This document shows, piece by piece, positions 1-5,584 of a DNA stretch of 9,323 bases. Position 1 is the stretch's first letter. Each line of letters opens with the position of its first letter. Source of the stretch: DATKUA01 sp965602675 (GTDB lineage Bacteria > Acidobacteriota > DATKUA01); the NCBI GenBank assembly GCA_965602675.1, contig CBFCZO010000129.1:1-9323 (forward strand), written 5' to 3'. Below the pieces are notes generated by a model. That model did not search any database. It was not told the origin of the DNA and saw only the letters and a list, made by a program, of their open reading frames with translations. The translations under genes and the position numbers were made by a program.

Positions 1-13
1 AGGTACGCACGCC

Positions 14-55
14 ACTTTCATTTGGCTAATACCTCGCAAAGCAATAGTAGGGGCG
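14..55 (+). repeat. 42-nt head repeat, copy A1
   Basis: Reads ACTTTCATTTGGCTAA followed by a variable core and ends GCAATAGTAGGGGCG. By eye it matches the segment at 4887-4928 at 35 of 42 positions, and it also matches 4994-5034 with one small indel. Each of the three copies runs directly into a GC-rich palindrome, here TCCGCCGCGGCGGA at 56-69. Confidence 0.75.
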
Positions 56-196
56 TCCGCCGCGGCGGATTTATTCCGCCCGGTCCCGCCAACGGCGGGA
101 ACCCTCCGCACAGCCCTATCCTGACGTCTTATCCGGTGGCGCGGACATTCCTGTCTGCGCCCTAACTGGTTTAGCGCCCGCAATGGAACGCCCGAA

Positions 197-254
197 CAAT
201 CCCGAAGGGGTTGCACAACTCCTATCCCGTGGTAAACGTAATCCCGCCCCGCGG
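197..254 (+). repeat. Double-hairpin module (D-E), copy 1
   Basis: The first hairpin is CAATCCC-GAA-GGGGTTG (197-213), with one T-G pair. After a short spacer, a second arm pair follows (227-232 with 249-254, CCGTGG/CCGCGG, including a T-G pair). The module aligns with 5241-5297, where the matching arms are CAACCCC/GGGGTTG and CCCAGGGT/ACCCTGGG. Both hairpins survive although the bases differ, which points to structure being retained as RNA or single-stranded DNA. Confidence 0.6.
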
Positions 255-353
255 CACGTAGGGCCTGCACCGCACCCTCCCGCGAGCAGATGAATTCGCC
301 GCAGGCGAATGATTTGGTCTGTATTCTTCTTGATCTTTCGACGCGGACTTGTT

Positions 354-372
354 GCTCACTTCTAAAGTGAGC
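354..372 (-). terminator. Stem-loop enclosing the stop codon of the transglutaminase gene
   Basis: GCTCACTT (354-361) and AAGTGAGC (365-372) form a perfect 8-bp stem. The 3-nt loop is, on the minus strand, the TAG stop codon of the upstream gene. A second in-frame stop, TGA, lies two codons later. The position fits a transcript end for the MoxR operon. However, no T-tract follows on the minus strand, so a classic Rho-independent terminator is not proven. It may instead protect the 3' end or be one more of the local mini-hairpins. Confidence 0.4.
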
Positions 373-2515
373 CCCGCAGCATCCGCTCCAACTTCCTCAC
401 GCGCGCATTACCGGCCGCCGTCGTCGCCGCTCTTTCCTCGCCGCCCGCGAACCGCACGCGCTCGTATATCTCCACGATCTCCGTCACCACCAAACCGTAA
501 TCGAACCCGGCCGCGGCCCCCGCCAGCTCTCGCGCCGTCTGACCCGGCGTGAACTCATACCTTGGCATCCGCCGCAGCAGCCTCACGGCCCTCTCGAAAA
601 AAGGCACTCTCCGCCCGGCCTGCTCGCCACCGCGACGGCGCAGTAATGGTCTGACTATCGCGAAATAGACAGCGGCCAAAATCGCCACGGCGATCAGAAT
701 CTGCACAACCAAGCGCAGCACGGGATAAAAATCGGCGCTCACGTCGAGATTCGGGATCAGCCCCAGCAGCGCGTCGACCGCCGAGTTGAACGCCCCGAAC
801 GCCGAGCCGATACCGCCTCGGATGTCCTCGAAAAACTGCTCCTGGTCGATCGCGTCGTAGGCGATCACGTGCTGGATCCAGAACATGTCGATGCTTTCCA
901 TCAATCCCGACCACAGGTCGGGCGCCGCGTTAGCGTACTCGCTCGTCTGACCGCTCGCGGGTGTCGGATCGAACTCCACCCAGCCGTGCCCAGGGAAGTA
1001 AACCTCGACCCACGAGTGCGCGTCGGCGGCCCGCACCGTATAGAAATCTCCGATCGGGTTGTATTGCCCGAGCTGGAAGCCGTTGATCAGCCGCGCCGGC
1101 ACGCCCATCGTGCGCGCCATCAGCACCATCGACGACGCATAGAACTCGCAGTGCCCCTCGCGTCGCTCGAACAGGAACGATACCAGCTTCGAGCGCGAGC
1201 CGCGGTAGCCGCGCAGATCCAGCGTGTAGCGGTATTCCGTCTGCAGGTGCCGCTCGATCCGCTGCATCGCCTCCAGCAAATCGACGCTGCCCTCCGTCAC
1301 GCCCCGCGTCAGCTCCTGCACCCTGCGCCTGTCTGCCAGCGTGAACTGCTCGTTCCAGGGTATCTGCAGGTAGCGCCTCAACGCCTCGTCGTTCTCCGAA
1401 ATCCCTATCCCTCCCAGCTCCGCGCGGTCCACATCCGGCACCACCGCGTTCACTTCGTAGCGAATCTGCGTGTAATTGAACCTTCTCAGGAAAAGCGAGC
1501 CCCCGGGTCCGGCATAGAGAAAATTGAACGGCCCGCGCACGCTCTCCGGCTTCCCCGACGCGAAAATCACCCTCGTGTCCAGCGGCTTGAGAATGATCTC
1601 CTCGCGGATCCTCGGCCCGGGCGCGGGTTCGGGCAGATAGAACCGGCCGTCGCGCGAGCGCTCCAGCCGCGCCCCGCCGCGCATGTTGTGGTACCAGCGG
1701 CGACCGTCGAAATGAGTCAGCGCTATCCCGCGCAGCTTCGGCCGGCGCTCAACAGCCTCCGCGTCGCCGCTGAGGGTCACCCGCATCACTATCCTGTCGC
1801 TCATCTTGATCGCACCGATCGCGCCCAGGTCCACAATCGAGCTGAAGCCGGTGACCTGCCGCAGCGGTTCCGACATCGCCGGACCCATAACGTCCGTGCG
1901 CAGCCGCGGAATCAGCGGGAAAAAAGCAATCGCCATCACCAGCGTCGCCACGCCCACTCCCACCTGCGCGCCCATCCGCCGCCAGCTGATCCGCCGCGTA
2001 TCCTCCGGCTGAGGGCAACCCGTGTGCAGCATCCGCGCCTGGTTCTCGCGCTCTCGACCCGCCACCATCGTGTGCAGCCAGAGGCTCAGGCTGGCGAAGA
2101 TGATGAACAGCGCAAACGGCAGGGCGAAGCGGTAGTCGTAGGAGATCGATGCGGCCGCCAGCATCTGGAAGAAGCTCAGCATGAACAGCGCGAAGTAATC
2201 GCGTGTCGCCACGATGTTAAACAGCTTGTATGACGTCAGGAAGATGACCAGCCTGACCACCGACGACAGCAGGTCGCGCGTCAGCGCCAGCTCGCCCAAA
2301 AACAGAAACAGCGCAAGAATCGCCAGGATGTTCCAAACGTGCTTCCTGATCTTGGCGTTACGCGGCCTCGGGCTTCCCAGCAGGGCGGCAAGAATCGACA
2401 CCAGAACCATCACAGTGCCCGATGTCGCCGTCTCGCTGCCCGCGACCGCCAGCGCAAGCCCCCCCGATGCGACCAACGCCGTCGCCGAAAGCCTCAGTGC
2501 CGTCGCTGGCTTCAA
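362..2515 (-). CDS. TgpA-type membrane transglutaminase-like protein (DUF3488-TGc-DUF4129)
   Basis: A 717-residue integral membrane protein with a papain-like transglutaminase core. About six or seven hydrophobic segments occupy residues ~7-203 (DUF3488-like). A large loop, expected in the periplasm, holds the catalytic triad: Cys456 in EGHCEFYA, His500 in DAHSWVEVYFPGHGWVEFDP, and Asp516. One more membrane segment (~600-621) leads to a cytoplasmic DUF4129-like tail (~632-713). Family members such as Pseudomonas aeruginosa TgpA are envelope proteins whose substrate is not established; protease or amide-bond chemistry is likely. The start is TTG, overlapping the preceding DUF58 stop as TTGA, with GGGAGGG about 7 nt upstream. 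This suggests translational coupling. It is last in the MoxR-DUF58 operon. All three triad residues are present, so it should be active. The family call is firm, the substrate unknown. Confidence 0.93.
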   Translation of the reverse strand: MKPATALRLSATALVASGGLALAVAGSETATSGTVMVLVSILAALLGSPRPRNAKIRKHVWNILAILALFLFLGELALTRDLLSSVVRLVIFLTSYKLFNIVATRDYFALFMLSFFQMLAAASISYDYRFALPFALFIIFASLSLWLHTMVAGRERENQARMLHTGCPQPEDTRRISWRRMGAQVGVGVATLVMAIAFFPLIPRLRTDVMGPAMSEPLRQVTGFSSIVDLGAIGAIKMSDRIVMRVTLSGDAEAVERRPKLRGIALTHFDGRRWYHNMRGGARLERSRDGRFYLPEPAPGPRIREEIILKPLDTRVIFASGKPESVRGPFNFLYAGPGGSLFLRRFNYTQIRYEVNAVVPDVDRAELGGIGISENDEALRRYLQIPWNEQFTLADRRRVQELTRGVTEGSVDLLEAMQRIERHLQTEYRYTLDLRGYRGSRSKLVSFLFERREGHCEFYASSMVLMARTMGVPARLINGFQLGQYNPIGDFYTVRAADAHSWVEVYFPGHGWVEFDPTPASGQTSEYANAAPDLWSGLMESIDMFWIQHVIAYDAIDQEQFFEDIRGGIGSAFGAFNSAVDALLGLIPNLDVSADFYPVLRLVVQILIAVAILAAVYFAIVRPLLRRRGGEQAGRRVPFFERAVRLLRRMPRYEFTPGQTARELAGAAAGFDYGLVVTEIVEIYERVRFAGGEERAATTAAGNARVRKLERMLRGSL

Positions 2516-3624
2516 CGCCCGGCCCTCCCGCCCCTCAGCATTCTCTCCAGATTGCCGCGGTCGTATACCTCCGCTTTGCCCCAGTCCGCCCCTGCGCTCA
2601 GCGGGTCCACCACTATCACAGCCTCCTCGCCCCGGTGTTCGGGCACGCGTAACTGGTCGCCCGACAGTGCCCTCGGGCCGATCTCAACCTCCGCAAGGTA
2701 ATCCAAGAACTGACGCGTATGATCAACCGGCTCCCCGGGCACCAGCCGCAGGCCCGGACCGCTGAACAGCATCCTCAGGCCCGCCTGACGCCCGAGGTAG
2801 GCGATCGATGCCGCCATCGAGACGCCCAGCTCAAAGATCGCAGCGTCGCCCTTCGACTTATCGCCCCTGCGCAGCGGATTGAAATGCAGCCAAATAGCAT
2901 CGCCCTCCTCCTGGGCGAACTCCTTCAGCATCATCCGCTCAAGCTTCGCCGAGGCCTTCCAGTGCAGACGGCGGTAGTCGTCGCCCGGCAGGAACGGCCG
3001 CACGTTCAGCAGCCCCCCGTCGTGGCCCCGACGGTGCGAGTCGAGCGTCAGCGCCCCTTCAGAACGACGCTCGAACATTTCCTCCAGGTTGAAAATTTTC
3101 GGATAGATAATGATTTGCTGCAGCCGCGGAAAATGCTTGCCGAGGCTGATCAGCCCGAACGGGTAGTTACAGCGTACGTCGACGCCGTCGATCCTGAAGC
3201 GGCCGCGACGCTTGAAAAAGTAGTTGCCCGGCAGCCGGCGCGTCTCGCCTCGCTCCAGCTGGGAGAAATAGGGCTGGTGCGCGACCTCGTTCGGCGGCAC
3301 CGGCCGGAAGCCGAAGCCCAGCGACCGCCCCGGCAGCAACGCCGGCCCCTTATGGATGATGAAATCGATGCGCGTCTCCTCGCCCGCGTAAATCTCCTCC
3401 GGGAACTTCAATCGCACGTCAACTGCGCGCAGGCTGAGATACGCCGCCGACCAGCTGATCATCACTCCTCCCAGCAGCGCGGAAAAAATCAGGTAGGTGA
3501 GGTTGTTGCCCGTGTTCACCGCCGCGAACAGCACCACAACGAGTATGAACGTAAACTTCAGCCCGCTCGCGCGAATCCCCAACTCGGGATTCCTCGTCAG
3601 GATCTTGAATCTGAAAGATGCCAT
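2512..3624 (-). CDS. DUF58 domain membrane protein
   Basis: A 370-residue protein of the DUF58 family. Two adjacent hydrophobic segments near the N-terminus (~22-36 and ~40-57) anchor it in the inner membrane. A beta-rich region follows (~65-180), then the hallmark DUF58 core VRPFLPGDDYRRLHWKASAK at residues 208-227. The rest (~240-340) resembles the vWA-like fold often seen in this family. The ATG start lies 26 bp after the MoxR stop and has no clear Shine-Dalgarno sequence, so coupling to upstream translation is likely. The stop overlaps the start of the transglutaminase gene by 4 bp. DUF58 proteins are almost always encoded beside MoxR ATPases and are presumed to be their membrane partners, but no biochemical activity is established. 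Confidence 0.93.
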   Translation of the reverse strand: MASFRFKILTRNPELGIRASGLKFTFILVVVLFAAVNTGNNLTYLIFSALLGGVMISWSAAYLSLRAVDVRLKFPEEIYAGEETRIDFIIHKGPALLPGRSLGFGFRPVPPNEVAHQPYFSQLERGETRRLPGNYFFKRRGRFRIDGVDVRCNYPFGLISLGKHFPRLQQIIIYPKIFNLEEMFERRSEGALTLDSHRRGHDGGLLNVRPFLPGDDYRRLHWKASAKLERMMLKEFAQEEGDAIWLHFNPLRRGDKSKGDAAIFELGVSMAASIAYLGRQAGLRMLFSGPGLRLVPGEPVDHTRQFLDYLAEVEIGPRALSGDQLRVPEHRGEEAVIVVDPLSAGADWGKAEVYDRGNLERMLRGGRAGR

Positions 3625-3650
3625 AGATGGACTTGTCTGCCCGCGTCTCC

Positions 3651-4601
3651 CTAGCGCGGCACGGGCACGCTCTCGATCAGTTCAGCCACCGCCTCGGCCG
3701 TCTCGGTTGTGCTCCAACCGCCGTCGCGGCGCCTGCTCACCAGGATCACCCGGTGCGCGAAGCAGGCCACAGCAAGGTTCTTGATGTCGTCCGGCACGCA
3801 GTAATCCCTGCCATCGACCACCGCCATCGCCTGCGCGCAGCGGTAAAGCGCTATCGCCCCGCGAGGGCTCACCCCCAGCTGGAAGCGGTCTGACGCCCGC
3901 GTCCGCTCCACGATCTCCAGTAGATACTCCTGCAGGCTCGACTCCATGCGCACCTGCTCCACGCGCTCCTGAAGCGAGGCCACCTCGTCGCCGTTGAGCA
4001 CGGGCGTCATCGCCGCCAGCTTCTCCGTCGCCCGCATCCCCGTCACAATCATCCGCTCGAACTCACGCTCCGGGTAGCCCAGATGGATGCGCATGTGGAA
4101 GCGGTCCAGCTGCGACTCCGGCAGCGGGTACGTCCCGTAATACTCGATCGGATTCTGCGTCGCGATCACCATAAACGGCGCCGGCAGATCCAGCGTCTCG
4201 TTCTCCACGCTCACCCGGCCCTCGCTCATCGCCTCCAGCAGGCTGCTCTGCGTCTTCGGCGTCGCCCGGTTGATCTCGTCCGCAAGCACGATGTTGCTGA
4301 AGATCGGGCCCCGGCGGAACTCGAAATCGTGAGTGCTCTGGTTGAATATGCTCACACCCAGGATATCGCTCGGCAGCAGGTCCGAGGTGAACTGCACCCG
4401 CCGGAAAGAGCAGTTCAGCGACTGCGCCAGCGAGTGCGCCAGCACCGTCTTGCCCACGCCCGGCACGTCCTCGATCAGCAGGTGGCCCCGCGCCAGCAGC
4501 GTCACGATCGCCAGCCGCACCGCCTCCGTCTTGCCCTTCACAACCATCTCGATGTTGGCCGCCACGTCGGCGATCTTCGCCACAGCTTCCTCGGCTGTCA
4601 C
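3651..4601 (-). CDS. moxR: MoxR-family AAA+ ATPase
   Basis: A 316-residue soluble AAA+ ATPase of the MoxR group. Visible motifs are Walker A EDVPGVGKT (44-52), Walker B IVLADEINRA (104-113), sensor 1 ATQNP (147-151), the arginine-finger region ESQLDRF (162-168) and sensor 2 SPRG (245-248). The length is typical and all nucleotide-handling residues are present. MoxR proteins are thought to act as chaperone-like remodelling ATPases for vWA/DUF58 partners; the client here is presumably the DUF58 protein encoded next. The start is GTG, chosen because AAGGAG lies 7 nt upstream. An overlapping ATG in another frame (4603-4601) is followed at once by TGA. The gene is first in the operon and has a TATAAT about 30 bp upstream. 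Confidence 0.95.
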   Translation of the reverse strand: MTAEEAVAKIADVAANIEMVVKGKTEAVRLAIVTLLARGHLLIEDVPGVGKTVLAHSLAQSLNCSFRRVQFTSDLLPSDILGVSIFNQSTHDFEFRRGPIFSNIVLADEINRATPKTQSSLLEAMSEGRVSVENETLDLPAPFMVIATQNPIEYYGTYPLPESQLDRFHMRIHLGYPEREFERMIVTGMRATEKLAAMTPVLNGDEVASLQERVEQVRMESSLQEYLLEIVERTRASDRFQLGVSPRGAIALYRCAQAMAVVDGRDYCVPDDIKNLAVACFAHRVILVSRRRDGGWSTTETAEAVAELIESVPVPR

Positions 4602-4630
4602 ATCCGCTCTCCTTCGCGCTCAACCCCCGC

Positions 4631-4660
4631 ATTATAGCCCATACCAATCCCCTCCGCGAA
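4631..4660 (-). promoter_or_regulatory. Putative sigma70-type promoter of the MoxR operon
   Basis: A perfect TATAAT lies on the minus strand at 4636-4631. A weak -35 match, TTCGCG, sits 18 bp upstream (4660-4655). Transcription would start near 4624, giving a ~23-nt leader with the AAGGAG ribosome site just before the GTG start at 4601. The -10 and the geometry are good but the -35 is poor, so this is a prediction. Confidence 0.45.
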
Positions 4661-4729
4661 TCCCCACACCACCTGCCATACTCACCAATCCACTCTGATA
4701 ACCTCGCACCGGCAATAAAACCTGCCCTC
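4661..4729. other. Intergenic DNA without recognisable features
   Basis: I see no gene, hairpin or repeat between the MoxR promoter region and the MITE-like element. Confidence 0.5.
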
Positions 4730-4831
4730 GGGTCAGTCTTAGAATTCTAGGTTAACACTACGATGAACACTCCGATTTTCCATTTCGAACAAGGGATATT
4801 CAACATCGCCCTAGAATTCTAAGACTGACCC
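4730..4831. mobile_element. 102-bp MITE-like element with perfect 22-bp terminal inverted repeats
   Basis: The left end (4730-4751) starts GGGTCAGTCTTAGAATTC and its exact reverse complement forms the right end (4810-4831, closing GAATTCTAAGACTGACCC). The two 22-bp arms match perfectly. Each arm also contains the 10-bp palindrome TAGAATTCTA. The 58-bp centre has no inverted symmetry and no transposase. No target-site duplication is visible in the flanks. GGGTCAG-type ends are reminiscent of small elements moved by Y1 (REP-associated) transposases, but that link is inference. Perfect arms suggest recent acquisition or selection for pairing. Confidence 0.7.
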
Positions 4832-4886
4832 AACAACAACTCGCTCGGCACAATCGCTAAATCCCCGCAGAAAAAGATCGTGCCTT

Positions 4887-4953
4887 ACTTTCATTCGGCT
4901 AAGATCTTGCGTAGCAACAGTAGGGGCGAATGAACTTATCCGCCTGCGGCGGA
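4887..4953 (+). repeat. 42-nt head repeat, copy A2, with hairpin
   Basis: Positions 4887-4928 match copy A1 (14-55) at 35 of 42 bases and end GCAACAGTAGGGGCG. Ten bases further on is a hairpin TCCGCC-TGC-GGCGGA (4939-4953). This copy lacks the D-E double hairpin. It may be a truncated unit placed in front of the fuller copy that begins at 4994. Confidence 0.7.
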
Positions 4954-4993
4954 GGGCCGCCGCCTTAATCCCGTCACGACAATCCCGCCCTTG

Positions 4994-5048
4994 TTATCAT
5001 TTGGCTAAAACCTGCGCAGCAATAGTAGGGGGCGCATTTATGCGCCCC
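4994..5048 (+). repeat. 42-nt head repeat, copy A3, running into a perfect 20-bp palindrome
   Basis: Positions 4994-5034 are a third copy of the head repeat (ATCATTTGGCTAAAACC, then GCAATAGTAGGGG) with one small indel. Its closing G-rich end is itself the left arm of the perfect palindrome GGGGCGCATTTATGCGCCCC (5029-5048). That palindrome could form a 9-bp stem. Confidence 0.7.
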
Positions 5049-5065
5049 GCTTCTCGCGAAAGCCT

Positions 5066-5091
5066 GCCCCGCGGCACGCGGGGGCATGCCC
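5066..5091. repeat. GC-rich hairpin and adjoining palindrome
   Basis: CCCCGCG (5067-5073) pairs with CGCGGGG (5077-5083) across a GCA loop. The 10-bp palindrome GGGCATGCCC (5082-5091) overlaps its end. The string GCCCCGCGGCACG is shared with 247-259 in the first composite block, where it forms part of module E. Confidence 0.55.
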
Positions 5092-5132
5092 TTGTTCCTT
5101 CTAACCTTTTCATCACTAATCGGCGCAATCCA

Positions 5133-5195
5133 GCAAGGCAATGTAGAGACCATCCGCCGCGACGGATTATGCGGCCCGATCCCGCTACCAGGAGG
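5133..5195 (+). repeat. Degenerate copy of the B hairpin module
   Basis: GGCAATGTAGAGACC followed by ATCCGCCGCGACGGAT (5152-5167) and CGGCCCGATCCCGC aligns with 43-90 of the first block. The palindrome has one mismatch. The following TCCCGCC/GGCGGGA hairpin of copy 1 is reduced to TCCC/GGGA. It looks like an older, decayed unit. Confidence 0.5.
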
Positions 5196-5240
5196 GACAT
5201 CCCGTAAGTGAATCAGGCCGAAGCCATCACCCACACCGAG

Positions 5241-5335
5241 CAACCCCAAAGGGGTTGAACAATTTCTAGCCCAGGGTAAGCGAAGCGCCACCCTGGGAAC
5301 CCTGCCGCCCACACCAATTTGCCCTGAAAGGGCAA
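5241..5335 (+). repeat. Double-hairpin module (D-E), copy 2, plus hairpin G
   Basis: CAACCCC-AAA-GGGGTTG (5241-5257) is followed by CCCAGGGT (5270-5277) pairing with ACCCTGGG (5290-5297). The 12-nt loop of the second stem contains a nested GCG-AAG-CGC. A further TTGCCCT-GAA-AGGGCAA hairpin lies at 5319-5335. All three main stems are perfect here, making this the best-preserved copy. From memory, similar AACCCC/GGGGTT plus CCCAGGG/CCCTGGG intergenic repeats occur in genomes of several uncultured and PVC-group bacteria. Confidence 0.7.
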
Positions 5336-5416
5336 CCCAATCTCACCAGGGGTCAGAGAAACACCTCCTCAGATTCAAACCTCCACCCCAGCCTCATCTT
5401 CTACTACCCCCGTCGA

Positions 5417-5449
5417 TCACCTCTGTGTCCTCTGAGAACTCAGTGGTGA
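5417..5449. repeat. Imperfect palindrome of the CACAGAGGACACAGAG type
   Basis: TCACC-T-CTG (5417-5425) pairs with CAG-T-GGTGA (5441-5449) with one mismatch. Inside is a small CTGAG-AA-CTCAG stem (5432-5443). The strand also shows a ~9-nt internal reiteration (CCTCTGTGT, then CCTCTGAGA). Read on the minus strand, it resembles an intergenic repeat I remember from many environmental genomes, often mis-annotated as a short Arg/Glu/Thr-rich peptide. That recollection should be checked by search. Confidence 0.5.
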
Positions 5450-5451
5450 GA

Positions 5452-5483
5452 TTTCCTCTTCTTCTTCTTTCCTTCTTTCCTCC
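5452..5483. other. Pure polypyrimidine tract of 32 nt
   Basis: Every base from 5452 to 5483 is C or T on the plus strand, in TTC/CTT-like triplets. It follows the palindrome directly and may be part of the same repeat. As a purine-rich minus strand it happens to encode Lys/Arg/Glu-rich peptide in any frame. I see no sign that it is a gene. Confidence 0.6.
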
Positions 5484-5524
5484 GCGGTTCAATCCCTCCC
5501 TCTCCGTGCTGATACCCATTCCCC

Positions 5525-5553
5525 TTGTTACACAACAAAATCTCCCCTAGACT
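5525..5553 (+). promoter_or_regulatory. Putative promoter of the phosphatidyltransferase gene
   Basis: TTGTTA (5525-5530) and TAGACT (5548-5553) are separated by 17 bp. Each matches 4 of 6 bases of the sigma70 consensus. A start near 5560 would give a ~25-nt leader containing the AAGGA ribosome site (5572-5576). Reasonable geometry, weak hexamers. Confidence 0.35.
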
Positions 5554-5584
5554 TGGGGCTACCAAAACAACAAGGATAAGAGAC

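Larger units (their letters stand above)
14..310. repeat. Composite intergenic hairpin repeat, copy 1
   Basis: This gene-free stretch is a chain of short inverted repeats. A 42-nt head (14-55) is followed by a 14-bp perfect palindrome (56-69). Next is a 7-bp stem with AAC loop, TCCCGCC/GGCGGGA (84-100). A 10-bp stem with TTCC loop and one G-T wobble follows (138-161). Then comes CAATCCC-GAA-GGGGTTG (197-213), a 6-bp stem with one G-T pair around a 16-nt loop (227-232 with 249-254), and ATTCGCC-GCA-GGCGAAT (294-310). Several of these modules recur in the same order and orientation at 4994-5297. No coding frame here shows recognisable protein motifs. I read it as a decayed non-coding, REP-like composite. 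Its function, if any, is unknown. Confidence 0.7.

Noticed and set aside
869..2233. 454-codon open frame on the plus strand, opposite the transglutaminase gene
   Set aside because: It is antisense to a gene with a full catalytic triad, its product is His/Arg/Gln-rich with no domain pattern, and long antisense frames are expected in GC-rich DNA.
2719..3654. 311-codon plus-strand open frame opposite the DUF58 gene
   Set aside because: Antisense shadow: no motifs, composition dictated by the opposite coding strand.
4763..4822. 19-codon frame inside the MITE-like element (ATG at 4763, TAA ending 4822)
   Set aside because: Very short, no ribosome site, and its last codons and stop lie in the inverted repeat, so it is most likely chance.
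14..5297. CRISPR array
   Set aside because: The repeats are few, widely and unevenly spaced, differ from each other and have no uniform spacers; no cas genes are present.
4974..5312. 112-codon minus-strand frame across the intergenic repeats
   Set aside because: It is made entirely of palindromic repeat modules, so the peptide is a by-product of the repeats.
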